Of a stretch of 15,694 nucleotides of DNA, positions 1 to 6,464 are shown piece after piece; within the stretch, counting starts at the first letter, position 1; the number at the start of each line of letters is the position of its first letter. The stretch covers positions 1 to 15,694 of the forward strand of contig JAEZLB010000050.1 of assembly GCA_023435945.1 (NCBI GenBank), read 5' to 3'. The DNA is from Pseudomonadota bacterium (lineage in GTDB: Bacteria; Pseudomonadota; Gammaproteobacteria; Burkholderiales; Burkholderiaceae_D). The notes beneath the pieces are model-generated. The model made no database searches and was not told where the DNA came from. It saw only the letters and a list, made by a program, of their open reading frames with translations. Made by a program: the position numbers and the translations under genes.

Positions 1-489
1 GGTTTTGTAGACTTGGGTGCGATAGTCGGCATGGGCACGGTCATTCTGGTAATGACATATGCGCAAACCCGCATCATTTTTGCGATGTCGCGTGATGGCC
101 TGTTGCCCGCTCGCTTGTCCACCGTTCACAAGGTCTATGCGACGCCCTACCTGGCAACATGGACCGTGGGGATCATCTTCGCGACGATCGCTGCCTTCGT
201 GCCGCTCATGGTATTAGCCGAGCTCATCAACATCGGTACCCTGGCCGCCTTCACCCTGATCTCCATCGCGGTACTGGTATTGCGCCGTACTCGTCCCAAT
301 CTGCCGCGCGGATTCCGTTGTCCGGGCGGGCCTGTGGTGCCCATGCTATCCATCGCTTTCTGTCTCTTCCTGATGGCGCATCTGCAGGCACGGACCTGGA
401 TAGCCTTCCTGATCTGGATGGTAGCCGGACTCGCCATCTATTTCCTCTATGCCCGGCGCAATGCGGTGCTGCATAATAAGAGCAAATAG
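1..489 (+). CDS. APC-superfamily amino acid permease, C-terminal part (5' end outside window)
   Basis: This is an inner-membrane amino acid transporter of the APC superfamily, most like the cationic amino acid transporter (CAT/YfnA) branch. The frame is open from base 1 and gives 162 residues before TAG at 487-489, so only the last third or so is present. What is visible: a membrane segment followed by the family pattern Gln-Thr-Arg-Ile-Ile-Phe-Ala-Met-Ser-Arg-Asp-Gly-Leu-Leu-Pro (about residues 22-36), then Val-His-Lys...Thr-Pro, and about four more hydrophobic segments with a short basic tail. A TTG at 13 is only an in-frame codon, not a credible start. The substrate cannot be named from this part. 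It is separated from the downstream genes by a degenerate stretch and shows no link to the minus-strand operon. Confidence 0.85.
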   Translation, partial: GFVDLGAIVGMGTVILVMTYAQTRIIFAMSRDGLLPARLSTVHKVYATPYLATWTVGIIFATIAAFVPLMVLAELINIGTLAAFTLISIAVLVLRRTRPNLPRGFRCPGGPVVPMLSIAFCLFLMAHLQARTWIAFLIWMVAGLAIYFLYARRNAVLHNKSK

Positions 490-517
490 GCCCTGGTCAG
501 TTCTGACGGGGGACGAG

Positions 518-800
518 GTTGAACTGGTTCGAGCGGGGGGAACGCTTCATATCCCGTAAAAACACCGCTGCTGGACGTACCGCTCGATGTAGGTGTGAAC
601 ATTGCTTACGGTTCTCAGCCGGGCGCATGTGGCAGCTGCGAAACGGGTGTGATTGGCGGTGAAGTCGAACACCGGGGTAGCTTGCTGTCGGGGAAGGGCG
701 AGCCGCCGGGAAAACCATGTTTGTCTGTGCGTCGGGATGCAATCCTTCCGGCGGACACTCGATCTTTGAGTTTGCACTCAGGCTGTTGATGGCACATTGA
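518..800 (+). pseudogene. Frameshifted remnant of a VanB/phthalate dioxygenase reductase-type [2Fe-2S] ferredoxin domain
   Basis: The roughly 300-base gap between the permease and the MFS gene holds the C-terminal ferredoxin domain of a Rieske-oxygenase reductase, split over three frames. Frame 2 from 518 gives VELVRAGGTLHIP; frame 1 from 556 gives KTPLLD..., then NIAYGSQPGACGSCETG and GGEVEHRGSLLS; frame 3 from 693 gives EGRAAGKTMFVCASGC and runs to a TGA at 798-800. This follows the family order (Cys-x4-Cys-x2-Cys, then about 30 residues, then Met-Phe-Val-Cys). The first cluster cysteine is replaced by Ser. Two frameshifts plus loss of the FMN and NAD-binding domains mean it cannot be functional. 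The family is well known; the assignment rests on motif recognition by eye. Confidence 0.75.
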
Positions 801-820
801 TCATCGATCCCGGTAAATCT

Positions 821-2020
821 ATGCAACAGGTGAAAGTAGATGGCTTGATAGCCTCCCTGGGTATCACACAGATCGTGGGATGGGGCTCGGTTTTCTACGC
901 GTATGGCATCCTGATGCTGCCTATGCAGGAAGATCTGCAGATTTCCCAGCCTGCGGTGGTCGCTGCCTTCTCGATTTCCTTATTGATATCGGGGTTGTTA
1001 TCCACGCTGGTGGGTAGTCTTATCGACAGGTATGGCGGACGCCTATTGATGTCGGCAGGCAGCGTTTTATGTGCCGCACTGTTGCTGGCCATGTCTTTCG
1101 TCAGCACTGCTCTGGAGCTCTATCTGGTGTGGGCAGCGATGGGCGTAGGCATGAGCTGCACGCTTTATCATCCGGCGTTCGCAGTGCTCACCCAAAGTTT
1201 CCAGTCTAATTATCGCCGCGCCATCACCCTGGTAACTTTGTTCGGTGGCTTCGCCAGTACCGTTTCCTGGCCGCTGACACAATGGCTGCTCGATCACTAT
1301 GGATGGCAAGTGGTCTGGCAGGTATATGCATTGGCGAATATCGTCATTTGCCTGCCCTTGCATGCGAGACTGCCCAAGGCCACGGTGCAAACGCGTGTTA
1401 CGAACACAGACAATTCCGCGTATTCCCTGTCGTCCGTACTGCGCGAACCTACGTTTTATCCGCTGGCGATTGCCTTTACGCTGAATGCCCTGGTGTTCTC
1501 TGCGATGTCCCTGCACCTGATGCCGATTCTCAAGGAAAGCGGGTTACCGGCCTACTTCGCCGCAGCAATAGGAGCCTTGCTGGGGCCCATGCAAGTATTG
1601 GGGCGGGCACTGGAACCGGCGCTTGGCCGGGTGATGAATATCCGGCAGGTCGGTCTGTTGGCAATCAGCCTGGTGCCCGCTGCATTGCTATTCTTGTTTG
1701 CTCCCGGTAGCTGGCTGGTCGCCTACGGCATCTTCGTGGTGATGTACGGTATTGGCAACGGCATCATCACCATCATCCGGGGCACCTTGCCCGCGGACTT
1801 GTATGGTCTGGAAGCGTATGGCGCTATCAGCGGGGCGATATCCGCTCCGGTCATGATTGCTTTCGCGGCAGGCCCTTATGTGGCATCGGTACTCTATAGC
1901 GTGGGTGGCGGATATCCTGCTGCAATCGCCAGTATGGCGGTTATTGCAGGATTCGCGGCCCTGTTATTCCATTACGCGATCACCCATATCCCCACAAAAG
2001 CAAGCAGCTCACTTCACTAG
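821..2020 (+). CDS. Major facilitator superfamily transporter
   Basis: A secondary transporter of the inner membrane with 399 residues, the usual MFS length. Hydrophobic segments are spread over the whole length with about 12 spans. The loop between spans 2 and 3 carries the MFS signature form Gly-Ser-Leu-Ile-Asp-Arg-Tyr-Gly-Gly-Arg (around residues 65-75). The N-terminus (Leu-Gly-Ile-Thr-Gln-Ile-Val-Gly-Trp-Gly-Ser) is typical of a proteobacterial MFS group of unknown or carboxylate-like substrates. The ATG at 821 is preferred. An in-frame TTG at 797 would add eight residues and overlaps the end of the upstream pseudogene frame; neither start has a strong Shine-Dalgarno sequence. The gene lies among degraded genes but is itself intact. 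The substrate is unknown. Confidence 0.85.
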   Translation: MQQVKVDGLIASLGITQIVGWGSVFYAYGILMLPMQEDLQISQPAVVAAFSISLLISGLLSTLVGSLIDRYGGRLLMSAGSVLCAALLLAMSFVSTALELYLVWAAMGVGMSCTLYHPAFAVLTQSFQSNYRRAITLVTLFGGFASTVSWPLTQWLLDHYGWQVVWQVYALANIVICLPLHARLPKATVQTRVTNTDNSAYSLSSVLREPTFYPLAIAFTLNALVFSAMSLHLMPILKESGLPAYFAAAIGALLGPMQVLGRALEPALGRVMNIRQVGLLAISLVPAALLFLFAPGSWLVAYGIFVVMYGIGNGIITIIRGTLPADLYGLEAYGAISGAISAPVMIAFAAGPYVASVLYSVGGGYPAAIASMAVIAGFAALLFHYAITHIPTKASSSLH

Positions 2021-2254
2021 TCCTGCCCAGGAAACTTTCCTTGATGCGTGCAAGTATCCGGCGTCAATTACGCCCCACGGGAGAAGGACGCATTCATCAT
2101 GGGTTTGTTTGTTTCCTCTGGCGACTACCGCAAGAATGCGCGCTTACCTGGTTAGCAGTAACAGCAGATATTGAGCGCAATAAACAGCGGGAACTTAACG
2201 AAGTTCTATAGTCCCTCTATCAATACTTCTCTATTTTCCCGCCTAGTAATCATA

Positions 2255-2653
2255 ATGCTTCCAGATATTACTGTTTCAACCCATAACGTTAACTCCCTAA
2301 CGTGGCCAGCCAGAAAAGTTTACGTCGATACCCTGGAATACAAAGCCGATTTCTTCATGAAAGAAGCTGCGAAAGCCTTTTTATCCGAGCAGCTCGACAT
2401 CGCAAGCTGTCTGGATGCGGATGTCCCGCTAAGGCCAGACCAGTTATGGGATTGGGTGGACGAAGGTGTGCGCCAGGTCGGCAGCGCATACCGCCAGTAC
2501 CTGGCTGAAAGAAAGGCGGGCCAGCCGCGCCGTTACTTCACCGCCAAGGCACATGCGCTTTATTTCCTGAAGATGGTGGCACCGACCAAGATGGCCGATG
2601 GCGCATGGCTTTATGGGCTGACGCAATCCTGGAAGTGCGCGGTGCCGGCATGA
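2255..2653 (+). pseudogene. Truncated iron-containing redox enzyme family protein (haem-oxygenase-like fold), N-terminal fragment
   Basis: From ATG 2255 the frame gives about 132 residues before TGA at 2651-2653. The last part, with PRRYFTAKAHALYFLKMVAP followed by Thr-Lys-Met-Ala-Asp-Gly-Ala-Trp-Leu-Tyr-Gly-Leu, is the hallmark of a proteobacterial family of iron-containing redox enzymes with a haem-oxygenase-like fold. Members are around 400 residues or more, as I recall the family. The homology ends a few residues after this motif, and the metal-ligand helices further on are missing, so this is a 5' fragment of a broken gene. The frame is open further upstream to 2171, but those codons look non-coding. 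A different reading frame takes over downstream from about 2640, consistent with a deletion junction near 2640. No activity is expected. Confidence 0.7.
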
Positions 2654-2868
2654 GAAGCGTCGAACTTGTGCCTGCTTCCGTCCGCAGGGCCCTGCGCAGG
2701 CAATTCCAGATTACCAATAACGGTACCTTCGCTTACCTGAAGTTCGATACGCGCGATGTTCCGAATGGGCCGCTGACAGTCAGTATCAATGCATCCAACG
2801 CAGCAGCCGGACAACCGGGCCGCACAGTGACAGCGATGCCGACGCGACAGTGGGTGATAAGCAATTAG
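2640..2868 (+). pseudogene. Unidentified coding remnant, probably the 3' end of another gene
   Basis: A frame distinct from the preceding redox-enzyme fragment is open up to TAG at 2866-2868. Its last 55 or so residues (QFQITNNGTFAYLKFDTRDV, then Pro-Asn-Gly-Pro-Leu-Thr-Val-Ser-Ile-Asn-Ala) have a plausible protein composition and an alternating polar/hydrophobic beta-strand-like pattern, unlike a random shadow frame. I do not recognise the family. An ATG at 2605 opens this frame, but that ATG lies inside the redox-enzyme motif in another frame, so it is not a natural start. The simplest view is the tail of a gene joined by deletion to the upstream fragment. It could instead be a degenerate section of the same gene. 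Confidence 0.4.
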
Positions 2869-2914
2869 CGGGTGCAACGGCAGGACTTGCCTAATCCCGG
2901 GAAGAAAGAAAAAA

Positions 2915-2939
2915 GCCTGATCCCCAGGGAGGATCAGGC
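2915..2939 (-). terminator. Rho-independent terminator of the biuret/allophanate operon
   Basis: A perfect 9-bp stem, GCCTGATCC / GGATCAGGC, with a 7-nt loop. On the plus strand it is preceded by an A-rich run (2904-2914). Read on the minus strand, the stem is therefore followed by TTTTTTCTTTC, a good intrinsic terminator about 80 bases after the biuret hydrolase stop codon. Confidence 0.85.
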
Positions 2940-2958
2940 AAACACACTCGCATATAAC

Positions 2959-2977
2959 ATGGCCCGGGGAGGGCCAT
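2959..2977 (-). other. Second hairpin ahead of the terminator
   Basis: ATGGCCC / GGGCCAT, a 7-bp perfect stem with a 5-nt loop, lies between the biuret hydrolase stop (3017) and the terminator stem. Read on the minus strand it is followed by TGTTATATG, a weak U-tract. It may be an auxiliary terminator or an mRNA 3'-end stabiliser. Confidence 0.45.
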
Positions 2978-3016
2978 TTGCTACTACTTACTGCCACTAC
3001 AAAACGAATCGGGGCC

Positions 3017-3709
3017 TCAGGCTAAGGCCGCGAGCAGGATCTCGGAACTGGCGGTTGCGCCGAATACGCCACCCTGCATTTGCACCATCTTGATGGCAGC
3101 CATGTGGTTGCCGAAATCGGTGGCGCCGGTGCAGTCCTCCAGCAACAGGCATTCGAAACCACGGTCATTGGCTTCACGCATGGTCGTATGCACGCATACA
3201 TCGGTGGTAATGCCGGTCAGAATCAGATTGCGGATGCCCCTGGTGTTGAGGATCAGTTCCAGGTCGGTTGCGCAGAAGGAGCCCTTGCCCGGTTTGTCGA
3301 TAATGACTTCGCCCGGCAGCGGAGCCAGCTCAGGAATAATCTCCCAGCCGGGTTCGCCGCGCACCAGAATGCGTCCGCATGGTCCGGGATCGCCGATGCC
3401 GGCACCGATCTGACGCGAGCGCCATTGCTTGTTGGCTGGCAGGTCGGAAAGGTCAGGGCGATGGCCTTCGCGGGTATGAATAATGTGAAAGCCCAATTCA
3501 CGCATGCGAGCCATTACCCTGGAGATAGGCTCAATCGGTGCACGGGTCAGGCTGAGGTCATATCCCATTTTGTCGACATAACCACCGATGCCGCAGAAAT
3601 CGGTTTGCATATCGATGACGACGAGTGCCGTATTCTCAGGACGGAACTGGCCATCGAATGGCCATAAATAGGGATTCGCCTTAACTAAAGGAAAAGATGG
3701 GGAGCTCAT
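3017..3709 (-). CDS. biuH: Biuret hydrolase (isochorismatase-like cysteine hydrolase)
   Basis: Cytoplasmic amidase predicted to convert biuret and water to allophanate and ammonia. At 230 residues it closely resembles, from memory, the structurally characterised Rhizobium leguminosarum BiuH along its whole length. The isochorismatase-like triad is complete: Asp33 in Val-Ile-Asp-Met-Gln-Thr-Asp-Phe, Lys139 in Ile-Asp-Lys-Pro-Gly-Lys-Gly-Ser-Phe, and nucleophile Cys172 in Gly-Ile-Thr-Thr-Asp-Val-Cys-Val. These are spaced like Asp36/Lys142/Cys175 of BiuH. Gln212 in the Met-Gln-Gly-Gly-Val-Phe-Gly motif matches the position of the substrate-binding Gln. It is the last gene of the operon, 11 bases after the GntR gene and followed by a terminator. 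The allophanate hydrolase at the other end of the operon would consume the product. Triuret or ureidoacrylate hydrolase are less likely alternatives. Confidence 0.88.
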   Translation of the reverse strand: MSSPSFPLVKANPYLWPFDGQFRPENTALVVIDMQTDFCGIGGYVDKMGYDLSLTRAPIEPISRVMARMRELGFHIIHTREGHRPDLSDLPANKQWRSRQIGAGIGDPGPCGRILVRGEPGWEIIPELAPLPGEVIIDKPGKGSFCATDLELILNTRGIRNLILTGITTDVCVHTTMREANDRGFECLLLEDCTGATDFGNHMAAIKMVQMQGGVFGATASSEILLAALA

Positions 3710-3720
3710 GGTTCTCTCGC

Positions 3721-4446
3721 TTACTTAACAATTCTGGAGCGTGCCGCCATCAAGGCGTGCAGGGTAATACCCTTCACCTCAGCCTCGCTGGCTTGCACGT
3801 GTTGACGTAACAGTTTCTGTGCGGTCGTGATGTCACGATCAAGGATGGCGCGCAGAATCGATGCATGCTCCCGGTAGGTCGCCTCGATACGTACCGGCTT
3901 GGTAAAGTCGAGCTGGCGCACGATGCGTATGCGTTCGGTGATCTGTTTGTGCACCTTCAGCATTTCACGGTTGCCGGTTGCTTCAACGAGCACGCTATGA
4001 AACTTTTCATCATGCTGACTGACGATGTGACCATCCTTGATCTGCTGGTCTTCCGGCACCAGCCAGAACTGGCACAATTCGCTGAGTGGGCGGCGCTCAC
4101 CTTCCAACTGGCACAAACGGACAATGCTTTCTTTCTCGATCAGGATGCGGAAGTCATATAACTCGCCCAGATAGTCGAAATCGATAGGCGTCACATACCA
4201 TCCGGACTTGGGGTCGACGCCGATAAACCCTTCATTCTGCAAGCGTTGCAATGCTTCACGCAAAGGTGTGCGGCTGACACCAAGCCTTAGCGACGTTTCA
4301 GATTCGGAAAAGCGGTCACCGGGAATCAGGCGGAAGTAACGAATATCCTCTTTCAAGGTGTCGTAAATTCTTTGCGCCAGCGTCTGCTTGGATTTTTGTG
4401 CCGCCTTATCCGAATCCCTGGATTCATCAACAGGTTTGGTTAACAT
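3721..4446 (-). CDS. GntR-family transcriptional regulator, FadR/FCD subfamily
   Basis: A 241-residue DNA-binding regulator. Residues about 20-90 form the winged helix ([10 protein letters not shown], then the recognition segment [15 protein letters not shown]). Residues about 95-225 are the all-helical FCD ligand domain, with the usual His/Asp pattern (Gln-His-Asp-Glu-Lys-Phe-His near 145, His near 193, Gln-His-Val near 216) that often binds a metal and a small carboxylate. It sits inside the operon between the metal transporter (10-base gap) and biuH (11-base gap). It may sense a pathway intermediate and adjust the operon under nitrogen control, but no operator could be assigned by eye. Confidence 0.88.
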   Translation of the reverse strand: MLTKPVDESRDSDKAAQKSKQTLAQRIYDTLKEDIRYFRLIPGDRFSESETSLRLGVSRTPLREALQRLQNEGFIGVDPKSGWYVTPIDFDYLGELYDFRILIEKESIVRLCQLEGERRPLSELCQFWLVPEDQQIKDGHIVSQHDEKFHSVLVEATGNREMLKVHKQITERIRIVRQLDFTKPVRIEATYREHASILRAILDRDITTAQKLLRQHVQASEAEVKGITLHALMAARSRIVK

Positions 4447-4456
4447 ATCGATCCAA

Positions 4457-5092
4457 TCAGGCGCGCATCACGAGCGCGGAAATACCCATCAGGCATGCTG
4501 CTGAAGCCAGCACCTGCGAAAACATGCGTACCGCGCGTGGTGACGATGCCATCCAGTGATGGATGCCGAAGAAGCTGACCAGCATGATGGTGGTCTGAAT
4601 CATGAACAGGCCGAGCAGATACATGCCAATCGGAGTTGGCTCTGCGCCAATCACGGCCTCAGCATAGGCAAAACCATGTACGGCACCGGCAGCGAGGGAA
4701 AAAGTGGTCGCAAAACCCGCCGACAGGTTTTTCTTCATCCACAGGCACACGCCCATTACCAGCAGCGACAGGCCAATCGCAGGTTCTACCCAGTGTGGCG
4801 CATCGGTGTAAGCAATCACGGTCACGGCCACAATCAGGCTCACCATGTAGGCAACAAGCGCTTTAACAGCCTTGGCTTTATCGGTGAAGCAGACTGCTGC
4901 AACTAAAGCGGCAGTGACCAGAAACAGCAGATGATCGACGCCGATGATCGGATGTCCGAGGCCGGATAACAAGCCTTCCATCGCGGTTTCCGGCATCGCA
5001 CCCCCGGTGGGGTGGTGGGCGAATGCTGCCGAGCTGGCAACCAGGCCAGCGGTCGCGGCTGCGACCCGGGTAATCAGGTGATTAGATTTCAT
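4457..5092 (-). CDS. HupE/UreJ-family metal transporter
   Basis: An integral membrane protein of the HupE/UreJ family, members of which take up nickel or cobalt. From ATG 5092 it has 211 residues: a signal peptide (about 1-25, ending Ala-Ala-Phe-Ala), then mature His-His-Pro-Thr-Gly-Gly, the family motif Gly-His-Pro-Ile-Ile-Gly-Val-Asp-His-Leu-Leu (His47, Asp53, His54), and about six further hydrophobic segments. The ATG at 5092 is chosen because a GAGGA lies just upstream and the signal peptide starts there; a start at 5143 would add 17 unlikely residues overlapping the previous gene. It follows the hydratase alpha gene by 4 bases. Since that subunit has a cobalt-type metal motif, cobalt uptake is the likely job; nickel cannot be excluded. 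Confidence 0.85.
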   Translation of the reverse strand: MKSNHLITRVAAATAGLVASSAAFAHHPTGGAMPETAMEGLLSGLGHPIIGVDHLLFLVTAALVAAVCFTDKAKAVKALVAYMVSLIVAVTVIAYTDAPHWVEPAIGLSLLVMGVCLWMKKNLSAGFATTFSLAAGAVHGFAYAEAVIGAEPTPIGMYLLGLFMIQTTIMLVSFFGIHHWMASSPRAVRMFSQVLASAACLMGISALVMRA

Positions 5093-5096
5093 CGTG

Positions 5097-5804
5097 TCAT
5101 TCCTCAACAGGGAGTTGATCCGGGCGCAAGGCATGCGATACACCGATCATGCTGTCGCGGGTCACCAGCTTGCTCAACTGCTCCTCATTCCATCCTTCCG
5201 TGCCTTCCGGGCGCATCGGTATCACGAGGAAGCGCATGTCGGCGGTACTGTCATGCACACAAATCGAGGTATCCATAGGAAGCTCCAGGCCGAACTCCGC
5301 CAGTACTTTTTCCGGTTCGCGCACCGTGCGGGCACGGTAGGCTTTACTGATGTACCAGGATGGCGGCTGGCCCAGGATGGAACGCGGATAACAGGAACAC
5401 AGGGTGCAAACCACCACGTTGTGCAGATCGGGCTTGTTTTCGATGACAACCAGCTGGGCTTCGCCAACCTTGATATCCAGTTCAGCGGCTGCCGCTTTTC
5501 CGTTTTCCAGCAGGCGCACCTTGAAGCCGGGGTCGACCCATGCGCGTGCAACAATCTTGGCGCCCAGATGAGTGCCCGGTGCTTCCAGCTTCTGGATCTC
5601 CATCGTGACTTCACCGGGGGATAACACGCCTTTGCGAAACAGAATGGCTTGCAGTGCATCGACCATCTGCTGGCCCAGCAGGTTTCCTGCTTCGTCTTCT
5701 TCTACTAAGGCATCGCTTTCGTGGGTGTGTGAATGAGTATGGTCGTGATCATGGTCATGATCATGCATATGGGAGTGTTCATGCGAATGGCTTGTGTTAC
5801 TCAT
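5097..5804 (-). CDS. Nitrile hydratase alpha / thiocyanate hydrolase gamma (ScnC)-like subunit with His-rich N-terminus
   Basis: The metal-binding catalytic subunit of a cobalt nitrile hydratase/thiocyanate hydrolase-type enzyme, 235 residues. The claw motif Val-Cys133-Thr-Leu-Cys136-Ser137-Cys138-Tyr-Pro has the Thr and Tyr typical of the cobalt class; the outer cysteines are usually oxidised in this family. Arg141, three residues after the claw, is the residue found in thiocyanate hydrolase, where cobalt nitrile hydratases usually have Trp. The C-terminal pattern Met-Arg-Pro-Glu-Gly-Thr-Glu-Gly-Trp, then Leu-Val-Thr-Arg-Asp-Ser-Met-Ile-Gly-Val, is family-typical. The first 28 residues carry 12 histidines, one at every second position from 6 to 28, mixed with Asp, Ser and Thr. 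AGGAG overlapping the previous stop codon supports the start. The substrate may be thiocyanate or an N-cyano compound such as cyanourea. Confidence 0.87.
   Translation of the reverse strand: MSNTSHSHEHSHMHDHDHDHDHTHSHTHESDALVEEDEAGNLLGQQMVDALQAILFRKGVLSPGEVTMEIQKLEAPGTHLGAKIVARAWVDPGFKVRLLENGKAAAAELDIKVGEAQLVVIENKPDLHNVVVCTLCSCYPRSILGQPPSWYISKAYRARTVREPEKVLAEFGLELPMDTSICVHDSTADMRFLVIPMRPEGTEGWNEEQLSKLVTRDSMIGVSHALRPDQLPVEE
5721..5789 (-). repeat. Histidine-repeat coding tract at the alpha-subunit N-terminus
   Basis: A low-complexity run of CAT/CAC codons alternating with mostly Asp, Ser or Thr codons (residues 6-28 of the alpha subunit), giving ATCATG/CATGATC-like repeats in the DNA. It encodes a probable metal-binding tail, resembling the His-rich segments of metallochaperones for cobalt and nickel enzymes. 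Such tracts are prone to length variation. Confidence 0.85.
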
Positions 5805-5813
5805 CTGATGCTC

Positions 5814-6119
5814 CTAGGCTTTTTCCAGCCAGTGATCGTAAATCTCGATAGAGAGGGTATCGTTGGGATGACGCACGTCGTCGCCCCATACATCGCACAT
5901 CAAAAATTCCACGCGATACAGGGCCACGACGGGGCCTTGCGTAATGCCGATAGAAAGATCCTCAGGATTAAGGAAGAGGCCACACACTTGTATGATGTGA
6001 CCTTCCTTACCCAGTATGTAGTCCGGGGTACGGACGTGGCCGGGCTTTGCCAAATTGACCACGCGCACTCGGTCACCCTTGGCGAAACGTGGCCCCATCG
6101 GTAACTTGGCGGCGTACAT
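5814..6119 (-). CDS. Nitrile hydratase beta C-terminal half / thiocyanate hydrolase alpha (ScnA)-like subunit
   Basis: A 101-residue protein equal to the C-terminal, SH3-like barrel half of nitrile hydratase beta. It shows Arg-Phe-Ala-Lys-Gly-Asp-Arg-Val-Arg-Val-Val-Asn (about 11-22), Pro-Gly-His-Val-Arg-Thr-Pro-Asp-Tyr-Ile-Leu-Gly-Lys-Glu-Gly (about 26-40), Tyr-Arg-Val-Glu-Phe near 68-72, Trp-Gly-Asp-Asp, and a final Ile-Tyr-Asp-His-Trp-Leu-Glu. In ordinary nitrile hydratases this domain is fused to the N-terminal half in one beta chain of about 220 residues; here, as in thiocyanate hydrolase (ScnA), it is a separate gene. The start follows the ScnB-like stop by 4 bases and the next ATG follows its stop by 9. 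A role as a small activator protein is possible but less likely, because the enzyme would then lack this half. Confidence 0.83.
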   Translation of the reverse strand: MYAAKLPMGPRFAKGDRVRVVNLAKPGHVRTPDYILGKEGHIIQVCGLFLNPEDLSIGITQGPVVALYRVEFLMCDVWGDDVRHPNDTLSIEIYDHWLEKA

Positions 6120-6123
6120 GGCC

Positions 6124-6447
6124 TTAATCCTTCTTGCAGGGGTCAGACCATGCAGCCTGAACGCGCTGGAGCTCCAGTTCGAATTCCTCGCGGGTAATCA
6201 AACCTTTTTTCTCCAGCGTGTCGATCATGGCTTCCAGACGACGGCGATAGAACGAATACTTCTGGTACTTATCCAGCCCGAAGCTTTCAAAGCCCAGACG
6301 AATTTCATCCAGCGACAACATGCGTCGAGAGCCATCGCTCAACAGGTTACGTATTGCTTCAGCTTGTTTTTCCCAATGCTGGAAAGGAATCTCCTTCATC
6401 GGGATGGGGCCGGAAGGGTGCCCCCCAATATCGTGGTATCCGCTCAT
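6124..6447 (-). CDS. Nitrile hydratase beta N-terminal half / thiocyanate hydrolase beta (ScnB)-like subunit
   Basis: A 107-residue protein matching the N-terminal half of nitrile hydratase beta. It starts MSGYHDIGGHPSGPIP, the family opening, followed by Trp-Glu-Lys-Gln-Ala-Glu-Ala-Ile and a helical segment ending in Glu-Lys-Lys-Gly-Leu-Ile-Thr-Arg-Glu-Glu. At residues 67-71 it reads Tyr-Arg-Arg-Arg-Leu where nitrile hydratases usually have Tyr-Glu-Arg-Trp-Leu. The extra arginines fall where thiocyanate hydrolase has pocket arginines that favour an anion. The gene order ScnB-ScnA-ScnC-like is that of the thiocyanate hydrolase genes. AAAGGTGG precedes the ATG. It lies 17 bases after the binding-protein gene, suggesting the importer feeds this enzyme. 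Confidence 0.83.
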   Translation of the reverse strand: MSGYHDIGGHPSGPIPMKEIPFQHWEKQAEAIRNLLSDGSRRMLSLDEIRLGFESFGLDKYQKYSFYRRRLEAMIDTLEKKGLITREEFELELQRVQAAWSDPCKKD

Positions 6448-6464
6448 ATCGCCACCTTTATTGA

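Noticed and set aside
797..820. TTG start for the MFS gene
   Set aside because: It gives eight extra residues without family likeness, and ATG 821 is a simpler start; the ribosome binding site does not decide.
497..826. Minus-strand open frames across the permease/MFS gap
   Set aside because: They are antisense to the ferredoxin relic and have no family features.
3080..3667. Plus-strand open frame of 195 codons
   Set aside because: It is antisense to biuH, whose catalytic residues are all present on the minus strand.
5721..5800. Short tandem DNA repeats as a CRISPR or regulatory repeat
   Set aside because: The repetition is fully explained by His codons alternating with Asp/Ser/Thr codons in the alpha-subunit reading frame.
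5097..6447. Calling the three genes an ordinary two-chain nitrile hydratase
   Set aside because: The beta chain is split into two genes in ScnB-ScnA order and the residue after the claw is Arg rather than Trp, so the thiocyanate hydrolase-like form fits better.
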